Positions 1-8,685 of a stretch of DNA of 14,078 bases are shown one piece after another. Position numbers and translations under genes: made by a program. Position 1 is the first letter of the stretch. Every line of letters begins with the position of its first letter. Source of the stretch: JBAPRR01 sp049281195 (GTDB lineage Bacteria; Actinomycetota; Acidimicrobiia; Acidimicrobiales; CAVXTF01); the NCBI GenBank assembly GCA_049281195.1, contig JBAPRR010000423.1, positions 1-14,078 of the forward strand, read 5' to 3'. Under the pieces are notes generated by a model. That model was given only the letters and a program-made list of their open reading frames with translations, did no database searches and had not been told where the DNA came from.

Positions 1-597
1 GTGGAGAACGACGTCTGGAACCCTATAAGGATTCGTCAGACGCTCTATTCGTGCAACTTCGACTCCTTCTACGTCCAAGCGAACGTTCAGAACAGAGACG
101 GTGCCGTGCAGAGTTACCCGTCGTCGCAGTACACGTTCGCGAAACCAGAGGAGATTTCGAGGTTCAAATCGCTGACGTCGGAGTTTCGGGTCTCGAACCC
201 TCCGACCGGTGCGGGTCTCGACTACGAGTTCGCGTACGACATTTGGTTCAACGGCTACGGCGGCAGGAACCACACCGAAATGATGATCTGGACGTATACC
301 GACGGTCGCCGTCCGGCAGGTAGCGAACTGCCTGGAACGGTCGACATCGGGGGGCACGTGTTCGAGGTGTGGATCGACGGCGGCGACGGATATCTCGTTA
401 CCTTCGAGGCCATCGGCAACTACACGGCCGCCGAAACAAACCTGTTGCCGTTCTTCTCTTATGTGTCGTCACACGGTTGGTTGCACAACCGCATGTCCAC
501 GCCGTTGTGGCAGATCGACTACGGCGTCGAATTGTGTGGCACGCCAGGCATCACGAAATTCGACTTCACCGACTTCAGCGTTCGGTTCAAGACCTGA
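1..597 (+). CDS. GH12 endoglucanase (cellulase), 5'-truncated by window edge
   Basis: The product resembles glycoside hydrolase family 12, secreted retaining beta-1,4-glucanases or xyloglucanases that cut inside the glucan chain. About 198 residues are visible. They start at the family's N-terminal region (NDVWN, residue 3 on) and continue to a natural TGA stop. The nucleophile motif is HTEMMIW, with Glu93 as the likely nucleophile. The likely acid/base is Glu177 in YGVELCG, followed by the closing strand (FDFTDFSVRF). Aromatic residues are frequent, as expected for a jelly-roll sugar-binding cleft. The frame is open from base 1, so the GTG there is probably an internal codon, and a signal peptide should lie upstream of the window. 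The next gene begins 43 bases later on the same strand. Family assignment is by remembered motif similarity; the exact substrate is not determined. Confidence 0.82.
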   Translation: MENDVWNPIRIRQTLYSCNFDSFYVQANVQNRDGAVQSYPSSQYTFAKPEEISRFKSLTSEFRVSNPPTGAGLDYEFAYDIWFNGYGGRNHTEMMIWTYTDGRRPAGSELPGTVDIGGHVFEVWIDGGDGYLVTFEAIGNYTAAETNLLPFFSYVSSHGWLHNRMSTPLWQIDYGVELCGTPGITKFDFTDFSVRFKT

Positions 598-639
598 TAT
601 TTCTTCCAGCATCCCTGCCACCTATGACTGGGCATCGCT

Positions 640-2682
640 TTGCCCGGGTTCGTCAAGCCAGAACCCTTGTATGCCGATAAAGATGTTGTGGCAAAAGGCA
701 ATCGCCGGGCCCGATCCTTGCCGTGGTTGCTTGGGACATATGCCCTGGTCACAGCCATACTCGTTTTACTACTGGGCATAGCGCTCGCGGCCAGCTATCG
801 ATCGGCAGCCGAGCAACGAGGCGTCGCTGAAGGGCGATCCGAGGCTTTGCTCGTCGCGGAGACGGCAGTGGAGCCGCTGCTGAACGGCCGTCCGCTGGAG
901 CAGGGTCTTACTCCGGCCGAAAAGGCAGATCTGACGCGGCTGGTTCAACGTGCCGTTCGGACCAAGGATGTGCTGCGTTTGCGCCTTCGGGATCTCGCCG
1001 GGAACGTTGTTTTCTCTGACGACGGATCAGGCTTCAAAGATCGGCCTGATGATGAAGCGATTGAAGCCGCTCACGGCGCGACGGTGGCTCAACTGACGCA
1101 CCTTAATGATGACGCAGATGATTCCGGTCCCGTTGGTCCTGTGGTAGTCGAGGTCTACCAACCGATCTATGCAGGCCCATCTGGCGAGCGAGTGGGAGTC
1201 TTGGAGCTATATCTGCCGTATGCCCCGATTGCTGCGGACGTAGATCGGGAATTGTGGACCCTTTACTTGGACCTGGCTCTCGGGCTCGGCGGACTGTACC
1301 TGCTTCTATGCGCCATCTGGTTTTCGATGAGCCGCCGGCTTCGCAGCCAGGTGAAGGTCAACAAGTTCTTAGCGGAGCACGACCCTCTTACAGATCTTCC
1401 CAACCGATCGCTGTTCCAAAGCTGTGCCCAGGACGCGGTTGACCATGCGCGTCGAACTGCTACGCACACGGCCCTTGCCATTATCGACTTGGACCGGTTC
1501 AAGGAGGTGAACGACACTCTCGGGCATCACAGTGGTGACGAGGTTCTCACCAAACTGGCTCAACGCCTTGCCGACAGCACACGCCCTCAAGACGTTGTAG
1601 CCAGACTCGGCGGCGACGAGTTCGGCATAGTCCTGCGCGATGTCACGGACGCAGAGGAGGGATTGCGCCGTCTGCGTACCATTATCGAGCACGAGGTTGA
1701 GGTGAATGGTCTCCCATTGACAATCGAGTCCAGCGTCGGGTTCGTCGTCGCTCCTGACGATGGAATAGATGTCGGAGAGTTACTGCAACACGCGGACGTC
1801 GCCATGTACTTTGCGAAGGCGCAGCACTCGGGCGTTTCCCGATATGACTCGACGCAGGATCACTACGAAGCGTCGAATCTCGAATTGGTTGGATCTCTTC
1901 GCAGCGCGATCGATGGTGGGCAACTGGTTCTGCATTACCAACCGAAGACCGGCGTTGACGACGGACAGGTAAAAGCGGTGGAGGCGTTGGTGCGCTGGCA
2001 ACATCCCACTTTCGGGCTCATGTATCCAGACAGCTTCATACCGCTTGTCGAGCAGACTGATCTGATCGACAAACTGACCGAGTGGGTGCTCAAAAAGGCG
2101 CTCAGCGACATGAGAGATCTTGGGCCTGAGTGGCAGGACCTCAGTGTGTCCGTCAACGTGTCGGCCCGAAGCCTGAATCGGTCCACCTTCGCCGGGCATG
2201 TCGTTGAGGCATTGCGTTGCGAAGAGATGACCCCGGAACGCTTGACGATCGAGATCACTGAAACAGCCTTGCTGATCGACCCGACCCGCGCTCTAGCCGT
2301 GCTCGCGGAGATATCGGGTGCGGGAATTGCGATCAGCATCGACGACTTCGGCATCGGCCAGACATCGCTCGGGTACTTGGCATTGCTCCCGGTGGACGAG
2401 CTCAAGATCGACAAAAGCTTCGTCATGGACATGCTCGACAACCGAGCCCATGCCGCCATCGTCCGCTCGATCGTGGAGCTGGGTCACAACCTGTCGTTCC
2501 ATGTGGTGGCCGAGGGTGTTGAGACAGCCGAAGTGCTCGATGCCCTCAGGGGCACTGGGTGCGACATGGCTCAGGGGTTCTACTTCGCCCGACCGATGGG
2601 GATGAATGATCTGCGAGTCTGGCTGAGTTCCACCGGCCGGACGATGAGTGCTGCGCTCGAGGGTGTGCCCGCAGAACCCTGA
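640..2682 (+). CDS. Membrane sensor diguanylate cyclase/phosphodiesterase (GGDEF-EAL)
   Basis: This 680-residue protein can in principle make and degrade the second messenger cyclic di-GMP. A first transmembrane segment lies at about residues 29-52 and a second at about 205-230. They enclose an extracytoplasmic sensor domain of about 150 residues with no recognised fold. The GGDEF domain (about 245-405) has DPLTDLPNR at 248 and an intact GGDEF at 324-328. An RxxD inhibitory site (Arg315-Asp318) sits five residues before GGDEF. The EAL domain (about 415-665) keeps E448-A449-L450, Asn506, Glu538/Glu541, Asp568-Asp569, Lys589, Glu625 and Gln645, so both activities may be real. The start is uncertain. 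TTG at 640 gives the longest product; TTG at 667 and GTG at 688 are alternatives, and none has a strong ribosome site. The 43-base gap after the GH12 gene allows co-transcription. Confidence 0.93.
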   Translation: MPGFVKPEPLYADKDVVAKGNRRARSLPWLLGTYALVTAILVLLLGIALAASYRSAAEQRGVAEGRSEALLVAETAVEPLLNGRPLEQGLTPAEKADLTRLVQRAVRTKDVLRLRLRDLAGNVVFSDDGSGFKDRPDDEAIEAAHGATVAQLTHLNDDADDSGPVGPVVVEVYQPIYAGPSGERVGVLELYLPYAPIAADVDRELWTLYLDLALGLGGLYLLLCAIWFSMSRRLRSQVKVNKFLAEHDPLTDLPNRSLFQSCAQDAVDHARRTATHTALAIIDLDRFKEVNDTLGHHSGDEVLTKLAQRLADSTRPQDVVARLGGDEFGIVLRDVTDAEEGLRRLRTIIEHEVEVNGLPLTIESSVGFVVAPDDGIDVGELLQHADVAMYFAKAQHSGVSRYDSTQDHYEASNLELVGSLRSAIDGGQLVLHYQPKTGVDDGQVKAVEALVRWQHPTFGLMYPDSFIPLVEQTDLIDKLTEWVLKKALSDMRDLGPEWQDLSVSVNVSARSLNRSTFAGHVVEALRCEEMTPERLTIEITETALLIDPTRALAVLAEISGAGIAISIDDFGIGQTSLGYLALLPVDELKIDKSFVMDMLDNRAHAAIVRSIVELGHNLSFHVVAEGVETAEVLDALRGTGCDMAQGFYFARPMGMNDLRVWLSSTGRTMSAALEGVPAEP

Positions 2683-2786
2683 TCACTCGACAAGGAACCA
2701 GGCGGCGTCGGTGCCATCGGCCACAAAGCCGAGGACCATTTTGAGGCTGGATAACCCGGATCGACGAGCTCGGAGCTTATGACGGA
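2683..2786. other. Convergent intergenic gap
   Basis: About 100 bases separate the stop of the GGDEF-EAL gene from the stop of the minus-strand phosphoesterase gene. A bidirectional terminator would be expected between convergent genes. I see no strong GC hairpin followed by a T run on either strand. Confidence 0.6.
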
Positions 2787-4292
2787 TCAGGAGGGCCGTC
2801 GCTTGCGGGTTCCCGGATCCTGCCTTGGCATTTTCTGAACGGTGGGTGGTGGATAAGGCGGAGTCGGCATGTCCTCGATTTCGGGTGGTATCACTCCGGC
2901 CGCGTCGATGACCTGTGGAACCGGGGGGACGTAGGGCTGAGGTAGATCTGGCGGAGTGTCGTTACCTTTCTTGGCAAATGCCGTAGTCAGGTCCCCGCAG
3001 GTTTCGCGCCGCCAGTCCGTGATGTTGGGAACCTCCGCGCCGAAGCGAGTCTCTAAGAACTGCAGCATCGAAGTGTGGTCGAACACGTCCGAGCAGACGT
3101 ATCCGCCGCGGCTGAACGGGGAGACCACAAGCATCGGGACTCGGAAGCCCAGTCCGATCGGATACAGGTCAGTGTCGCCCGGTTGAGCGACTCCACCACT
3201 TGCTGTCAGGAACTCACCCGGCGTTCCCGGCTCCGGCGTGGGCGGGGTCACGTGATCGAAGAAACCGCCCTGCTCGTCGTATGTGATGAAAAGGACCGTC
3301 TTCGACCAAGTGTCTGTGTTGGCCAACAGTGCCTGCATGACCAAACTGACCATGGACTCTCCATAGCTCGACGGGCAGGGTGGATGCTCGTCGAAGCCTG
3401 GCGACTGCGTTAGAACCCATGAGACCTGCGGAAGCGTTCCGGCCACGCAGTCAGCCTCAAAGGTCCCTGGAAACGTTGGAAGAAACGCATTCTGGTATAG
3501 GGGGGAGGTGGGGTCCTGGTATTGCGTGAACAACGGCAAGATGTTGTTGCCGTCCTGCATGTACTCCCCGGCCACAGGCGCCTCGTAGACCTTCCACGAG
3601 ATGCCCGCGGCCTGCAGTTGCTCAGGCATGGTGGTCCAATTGAGGATGCCGCCGGTTCCGGTCAGCTCGATGCTCGGATTGCTGGTGACGGGACCACCAC
3701 CGATGCCTGCGGGATCAATCATGGCGGTGAGCGAGTACAGCCGGTTGGGATAGGTGCACGCCATTACGGAGCAGTGGTAGTTGTCGCAGATCGTGAAGTT
3801 GTCAGCCAGCGCGTAATAGAAGGGAAGGTCCGACTGCGTGTAGTAGCCCATGCAAGCCGTGCCGACCGTTGGCCCGTCGCTCGCTATGTGGCCGGACACA
3901 AACTGATTCATCTCGCCGTTGTTCCAGAACGTGTGTTGGCCACCCCATGAGTGGTCGATGTCGTTGACCCAGGCACCGCCCACTTCGTTGACATCGAAGT
4001 GGAAAGGCAACAACTTTGGTGTCGCACCACCGGGCCACGCCTGCTTGAAGACCTGGTCGCCAAAGCTGCGGTCGTCAAACCCCCGGACGCCGCTCATCGT
4101 GCCGTAGTAGTGGTCGAACGAGCGATTCTCCTGGATCAGGAAAATGACGTGCTCGATAGCTTCTGTTCCGCCCGACCCGGCGGGTTCGACCGCCGCAGCC
4201 TTTGCCGCCAACTCTGGCCCTAGCGCCACTGCGGCCCCAACACCGGCCCCTAGTTGAAGCAGGCGCCGCCGACTGATTTCCTGTCTGGTCAC
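2787..4292 (-). CDS. Tat-exported phospholipase C / acid phosphatase family phosphoesterase
   Basis: The 501-residue product belongs to the phosphoesterase family that includes mycobacterial and Pseudomonas phospholipases C and Francisella AcpA. These cleave phosphate esters of lipids or small molecules outside the cytoplasm. A twin-arginine signal is at residues 7-30 (SRRRLLQLGAG, then an Ala-rich stretch). Family motifs are ENRSFDHYYG (55-64, with metal ligands Glu55 and Asn56 by analogy), CTYPNR with Thr180 in the nucleophile position, and YDEQGGFFDH (338-347, with Asp339 and Glu340), then FDHTSMLQFLE near 404. Length matches the family. The C-terminus is a Pro-rich tail (about 446-490) ending in a basic RKRRPS. 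The start is GTG at 4292-4290, chosen because the Tat motif follows directly; no good ribosome site is visible. It is divergent from the SARP-like regulator. Phospholipid versus phosphomonoester activity cannot be decided. Confidence 0.9.
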   Translation of the reverse strand: MTRQEISRRRLLQLGAGVGAAVALGPELAAKAAAVEPAGSGGTEAIEHVIFLIQENRSFDHYYGTMSGVRGFDDRSFGDQVFKQAWPGGATPKLLPFHFDVNEVGGAWVNDIDHSWGGQHTFWNNGEMNQFVSGHIASDGPTVGTACMGYYTQSDLPFYYALADNFTICDNYHCSVMACTYPNRLYSLTAMIDPAGIGGGPVTSNPSIELTGTGGILNWTTMPEQLQAAGISWKVYEAPVAGEYMQDGNNILPLFTQYQDPTSPLYQNAFLPTFPGTFEADCVAGTLPQVSWVLTQSPGFDEHPPCPSSYGESMVSLVMQALLANTDTWSKTVLFITYDEQGGFFDHVTPPTPEPGTPGEFLTASGGVAQPGDTDLYPIGLGFRVPMLVVSPFSRGGYVCSDVFDHTSMLQFLETRFGAEVPNITDWRRETCGDLTTAFAKKGNDTPPDLPQPYVPPVPQVIDAAGVIPPEIEDMPTPPYPPPTVQKMPRQDPGTRKRRPS

Positions 4293-4592
4293 TGGCGGGC
4301 CGTACCCGACGGGAGCCCGTGGCTAAACCGACGGCATTGGTGTTCGCGAAGAGATCATCTCCGCTTAACACCGATTTCGCGAACTTGCGCACATCGCGTG
4401 CGGGTCCATTACGGCGTCTCAGTTGACAGGGCCGATAACGCCTCAGCGGTTTTTTACAAAGGTCCGGATACTCTCCCGGCGGCCGCTTGCCGGAAGCGTC
4501 CTTCCAACCCGCGCCACGAGCTCGACAGCTGGCGCAAGCTCCGGCAGGCAAGTGACTCAGAGATGACGGCTTTCACACCTTTCGGGTAATCC

Positions 4593-4621
4593 GTTCACGG
4601 GTGCTTCAACTGGCTGATTCG
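4593..4621 (+). promoter_or_regulatory. 11-bp-period TTCA direct repeats, possible SARP or PhoP-type operator
   Basis: Heptamers GTTCACG (4593-4599) and CTTCAAC (4604-4610) are spaced 11 bases start to start, with a weaker third unit TGATTCG (4615-4621). A related TTTCACA lies at 4571, two periods before the first unit. Heptamer direct repeats with 11-bp spacing are the known operator layout of SARP regulators and of PhoP in actinomycetes. The repeats are about 110 bases before the SARP-like gene and about 300 bases before the phosphoesterase start. The match is short and could be chance. Confidence 0.3.
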
Positions 4622-4722
4622 GACTGCTCCCGGATCCCAAAGTACTAGGGCGAAGTGATGTAGGAGCCTCAGGGAGGCCCCAATTCCGGGCGGCCGGCGA
4701 GAAAACGTAAGATCGCATGGGC

Positions 4723-4727
4723 GGGAG
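4723..4727 (+). promoter_or_regulatory. Ribosome binding site of SARP-like regulator
   Basis: GGGAG ends six bases before the ATG at 4734 and supports that start. Confidence 0.7.
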
Positions 4728-4733
4728 TCGGTA

Positions 4734-7700
4734 ATGAAGCTCGTTTGTGTGCTCGGAAATGTACGCGCGGTGGCACTCGACGGCGGCACCGTCGAGATCC
4801 CGAGCGCGAGCCAACGAAGACTTCTCGGGTTGCTTGCCTTGCATGCTCCCCAGCGGCTGCGCACTGAACGCCTGGCCGAAGTGCTCGAAATCTCGCCTTC
4901 GGCGCTGAGAACATCGGTTTCGCGGCTGCGCACGGTTCTCGGCCCGGACGCCCTGGTCACAGCGAAAACCGGTTATGCACTGACCTGTCCCGTCGATTCG
5001 GTACTCTTCTGCGATCAGGTCGCAAAAGCAGCTAGTGCGACCGACCGCATCGCGACCTTTGAACGGGCGGTGGGCCTTTGGGGCGGAAATGCCCTCGAAG
5101 AGTTCGAAGGCGAGGAGTGGGCCAGAGGCGAGATCGCCAGATTGACCGAGGTTCACGGCGCAGCGGTCGAAGACCTGACCGATGAGCTCATTTCGGCTCA
5201 GCGGCCAGAAGATGCGATCGCCCTGCTCGAAGGCCACATATCCCGGTACCCCTATCGAGACCGGTCACGGGGCCTCTTGATCCGAGCGCTTGCACTCGCC
5301 GGCCGGCAGGCCGACGCGCTCCGGGCCTTTCAGGACTATCACTCGATCCTCGCCAGCGAGCTCGGCACTGAGCCCTCCCCCGAGGTGGTGCGGATCGAGC
5401 GAAGAGTCGCCACAGGGTGGGACGGGCTCAGCTCGGCTACGGCCACGGACGAGACTCGCGGTGCGGGCGTTTTCCCGCTCCCGGGATCCCTCTCTAAGAA
5501 CGATCGCTTCGTAGGCCGATCTGCTGAGCGCGAGGCGGTGATCGACGAGTTGGCATTGGTCGGGGCGACCGGCATGCGATGCGTACTCGTCACGGGTGAA
5601 TCTGGCATGGGAAAGACAATGCTTCTCGCAGAGCTCGCACGGTCCTTCCAGGGGAGAGGGCTGACCGTCCTGTACGGGGCCTCGGACGAGACGGGCGTGT
5701 CGCTCGAGCCCTTCCGATCGATCCTCGGAACCTGCGTCGAACATGCCGATATCGGCCTGTTGAGCGAGCACGTAGCTCGCTGCGGGGGCGAGCTCGCCAG
5801 GCTCTGCCCGCGGCTTGTCGTCCGTGTGCCGACCGCTCCTCCGCCGACCGAGTCCGACGACGCAACGGAGCGGTTCCTCACCTTCGAAGCGGTAGCAGAC
5901 CTCTTCACCCGGATCGCGGCACGCGGGCAGCTTGTGCTCATGCTCGACGACCTCCAATGGACTGAGCCCACCGCCTTATTCCTCCTGCGCCACCTGACGC
6001 GCTCGCTCGTCACCACACCGGTGCTCTTGGTCATGAGCAGACGGGAGCCGGGCGAGCCGGCATCTGATCAGCTCCGCGCTGCACTCGCCGAGATGGAGCG
6101 GGGCCAATTGCGATGTCTTCCACTCTCCACCTTTGGTGACAACGAGATCACGGCTCTTGTCGCGGATCTGCTCCCATCGACTCTTGACCCGGAACGCGAG
6201 CGGATCACGGTCAGAGTGCGCGAGGAGACTTCCGGAAACCCGCTGTACGCCACAGAGGTCATCAGGCACTGGGGAGAGGCCGGAGGTGCAGACGGCAGCC
6301 CCATGATCCCGCCGAGCCTGCGCGAAGTGTTGTGGAGCCGCGTCCACGCGCTCGGTGACGATGTGGCGAACGTTTTGGCCACGGCTTCGGTACTGGGATC
6401 TGATTTCGAAGAGGGCCTTCTGATCGAGATGGTGGGAATCCCAGAGACCGAAACACGCAGAGCAATCGACTCTGCGGTCGCGGCTGGTTTGCTAGTCGAC
6501 CTAGTTTCGGCCCGCCGGATCCTTCGGTTCGCCCACGCGCTCATCGCCAACGCGCTTTACAGCGAGATAGGCACCTCGAGCCGGGCGCAATTGCACGAGC
6601 AGGCTGTTCGCGTACTTTCCAAACGCGATGACGAATCCAGCCCCGACGTGGTCGTGCAACTCGCCAGGCACAGTGCGTTGGCAGGTATGGGACCCGAAGC
6701 GATCCGTTGGTCGACGCTCGCCGGCGACGATGCGCTCAGGCTCATCTCGCCGACCGAAGCGGCGAGGCACTACCAGAACGCCCTCGATGCTGCGATCGAG
6801 CTGGTGCGCCCACTTGACGAGCGTGCCGATCTCCTAGTTCGCCTAGGCGAAGCGCAACATATCGCGGGCGACTCTTCAACTCTCGATACTCTCGGGCGAG
6901 CTGCAAACCTCGCGCTCAGCAGCGGCAACAACACGGCGCTTATTCGGGCCACACTGGCCGCTGACCGCGGCTTCATGCGAACAGACCCAGGAGCACCGGA
7001 GCAGTTGGCAATGGTGGAGGCTGCCGTCGCAGTCGCCGACCCGTCCGACACGTGGACATATGCGCGTCTGCTCGCCCTTCTCTCCCAAAGTCTCGTCTAC
7101 ACATCGCAGGCAGAGCGGCGGACCGCCGTCGCCCATGAGGCACTGGCCCTGGCCGAATCTGCGGCGGACCCGGCGTTGCTCGCCCACGTCGCACCAGCGA
7201 TCGTCTTGGCGACCTGGGCACCTGGAAGCGCGCCGATGCGCAGCGCCATCGCCGCCAAGGCACTCACCGCAGCGGCATCTTCGGGCGATCCGCGCCTGGA
7301 GTTCGCTGTGCGTTGTGCCGCCTACAACGTCGCCGTCGAGTCGGGGGACGCGGCCGTGGCTGCACACTGCCTGGCCCGGATCCGCGCTACGGCCCGATCA
7401 GTCGGCGAACCCCGCATTCGGTGGATCGCGGGGCTCTACGACACCTTCGACGCAATGATGACCGGACGTCTTGACGAGGCGGAGGCCTTCGCGTCGGCCA
7501 ATTTGGACCTCGGGACCGGCATCGGGGTTCCCGACGCTTTCACGATCTTCGCGAGCCAGTACTTCGTCATCGGTACCTTTGGGGGACGGCATGCGGAGCT
7601 TTTTGCGCTCGTCGAAAAGGCCGCTTCGGAGAATCCCGGTGTCGTTCCCTTCGAGCTCGCCTACGCGATCATCTGCGCCGCCGTGGGTCGCGAACACGTT

Positions 7701-8180
7701 GCGCGCAAGGTCCTGCAAGGTGGTGTCGAGACGCGCTTCTCTGATCTTGCGCCTGATCACCTGTGGATTACGCGCGTGATCGCCTATGCAGTCTTGGCGA
7801 TCGAATTGAACGACACGGAAGCAGCGGGTCTCCTACTACCGGTCATCAAGCCCTTCGCAGCTGATGTGGCGTTCAGCGGTATCACGAGTCAAGGGCCCGT
7901 GGCAGCGTATGTGGGCAAGCTGAGCTCGTTACTCGGCCATTACGAAGAGGCCGAAGAGTACCTGCAGAATGCCCTGGGTACTGCTACCGCTTTCGGTTGG
8001 ACTTATCACCGCGCGACCGCGCTCCTCGCCCTGAGCCAGGCTCGGTATCGGGGGCGAGGCGAGGCGGATCCAGAATTGCGATCCTGGTTAGACGAGGCAT
8101 CGGACCTGTGCCGGCGTTATGGCTTTCGCAGCTGGATTCCCCAGGTCGACGAGCTCGAGGCATCGATCACGCTCGCGTGA
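4734..8180 (+). CDS. SARP-like (wHTH-BTAD) transcriptional regulator with STAND ATPase and TPR-like C-terminus
   Basis: The 1148-residue product is a large signal-integrating transcription regulator of the AfsR/SARP type. Residues 1-85 form an OmpR-like winged helix (RLRTERLAEVLEISPSALRT, then SVSRLRTVLG and a KTGYAL wing). Residues 95-225 are a bacterial transcriptional activation domain with helical repeats (ALRAFQDYHSILASELGTEP at the end). The P-loop ATPase begins near 257 (DRFVGR). Walker A is GESGMGKT (288-295) and Walker B is VLMLDD (401-406), followed by QW. A STAND-type winged helix lies at about 551-630. The remainder to 1148 is helical TPR-like repeats, for example HYEEAEEYLQNAL close to the C-terminus. 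Unlike many relatives there is no C-terminal LuxR helix-turn-helix, so DNA binding should be N-terminal. Start ATG 4734 has a good ribosome site. The target genes are unknown; the divergent phosphoesterase gene and its own promoter are candidates. Confidence 0.9.
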   Translation: MKLVCVLGNVRAVALDGGTVEIPSASQRRLLGLLALHAPQRLRTERLAEVLEISPSALRTSVSRLRTVLGPDALVTAKTGYALTCPVDSVLFCDQVAKAASATDRIATFERAVGLWGGNALEEFEGEEWARGEIARLTEVHGAAVEDLTDELISAQRPEDAIALLEGHISRYPYRDRSRGLLIRALALAGRQADALRAFQDYHSILASELGTEPSPEVVRIERRVATGWDGLSSATATDETRGAGVFPLPGSLSKNDRFVGRSAEREAVIDELALVGATGMRCVLVTGESGMGKTMLLAELARSFQGRGLTVLYGASDETGVSLEPFRSILGTCVEHADIGLLSEHVARCGGELARLCPRLVVRVPTAPPPTESDDATERFLTFEAVADLFTRIAARGQLVLMLDDLQWTEPTALFLLRHLTRSLVTTPVLLVMSRREPGEPASDQLRAALAEMERGQLRCLPLSTFGDNEITALVADLLPSTLDPERERITVRVREETSGNPLYATEVIRHWGEAGGADGSPMIPPSLREVLWSRVHALGDDVANVLATASVLGSDFEEGLLIEMVGIPETETRRAIDSAVAAGLLVDLVSARRILRFAHALIANALYSEIGTSSRAQLHEQAVRVLSKRDDESSPDVVVQLARHSALAGMGPEAIRWSTLAGDDALRLISPTEAARHYQNALDAAIELVRPLDERADLLVRLGEAQHIAGDSSTLDTLGRAANLALSSGNNTALIRATLAADRGFMRTDPGAPEQLAMVEAAVAVADPSDTWTYARLLALLSQSLVYTSQAERRTAVAHEALALAESAADPALLAHVAPAIVLATWAPGSAPMRSAIAAKALTAAASSGDPRLEFAVRCAAYNVAVESGDAAVAAHCLARIRATARSVGEPRIRWIAGLYDTFDAMMTGRLDEAEAFASANLDLGTGIGVPDAFTIFASQYFVIGTFGGRHAELFALVEKAASENPGVVPFELAYAIICAAVGREHVARKVLQGGVETRFSDLAPDHLWITRVIAYAVLAIELNDTEAAGLLLPVIKPFAADVAFSGITSQGPVAAYVGKLSSLLGHYEEAEEYLQNALGTATAFGWTYHRATALLALSQARYRGRGEADPELRSWLDEASDLCRRYGFRSWIPQVDELEASITLA

Positions 8181-8202
8181 CGGCGTGTCACGCCTGCGTG
8201 AC
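8167..8202. repeat. Alternating inverted repeat array GTCACGC / GCGTGAC
   Basis: Four short arms alternate in orientation: TCACGC (8167-8172), GCGTGAC (8175-8181), GTCACGC (8187-8193) and GCGTGAC (8196-8202). Each adjacent pair is a perfect inverted repeat with 2-, 5- and 2-base spacers. The array spans the stop codon of the SARP-like gene (8178-8180). It could form a strong hairpin or serve as a protein binding site. No T run follows, so it is not a standard intrinsic terminator. Confidence 0.6.
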
Positions 8203-8685
8203 GCGGGTGCCGTTCGTCCAGGTGACGTAGAGGTGAGGCGCTGCTGAAACGTTGATCCCCCAATCATTGGCCCGAACGCTCGGACTCGAGCAGCCGGACT
8301 CACCTCGGCGCTCAGCCTTCGCTCGACTGGCCGACCCGCAGGGTTCATTGACAAATCATTCGCGCGAGATTCGGAGCGAAGCCTTCACCTTAGGCGGGTG
8401 CCGACGATGCGCCTTGTCTCGGCACTTAGCTCATCGCTCGTTGGCGTACGTATACCTTGGCATCGTCGGGGCAATCTCGCGTTTAGGTGTCCGATCTGTC
8501 GCGTCGCACACACCAGTGCAATGTCACCTTTTTGTTTTGGAAAGTGCCAACGGGAAGCTCGTGGCTTTGACTGGGGTTGATCAGGGCCGTGCTGTGGATT
8601 CGCAGCCCAGGTCGAGACACGGACCATGCAGCCGATGGGCAAAAGTCGGCTACGAACGATGTAACCGGATCGGCCACCGTCATTA
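8203..8685. other. Intergenic stretch without a recognisable gene
   Basis: About 480 bases between the SARP-like gene and the GRAM-like pseudogene. A plus-strand frame is open at 8252-8686 (144 codons), and there are shorter frames on both strands. None has a ribosome site, a domain or a composition I recognise. I see no tRNA or riboswitch fold. The sequence may be worn gene remains, in line with the broken genes that follow. Confidence 0.5.

Larger units (their letters stand above)
4293..4733. promoter_or_regulatory. Divergent intergenic region between phosphoesterase and SARP-like regulator
   Basis: This 441-base stretch lies between two divergent starts and must hold promoters for both. 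A TTGACA is present on the plus strand at 4423-4428, but no convincing -10 hexamer sits 16-18 bases downstream. The most regular structure is the set of 11-bp-spaced repeats at 4593-4621. Open frames across it (for example 4254-4589 plus) have no recognisable content and are taken as chance. Confidence 0.5.

Noticed and set aside
4423..4460. Sigma-70-type promoter starting at TTGACA 4423
   Set aside because: No acceptable -10 hexamer occurs 16-18 bases downstream; the TACAAA is too far away.
4075..4551. Minus-strand open frame of 158 codons overlapping the phosphoesterase start
   Set aside because: It is out of frame with the clear Tat signal and family motifs and has no recognisable domain; it is a shadow frame.
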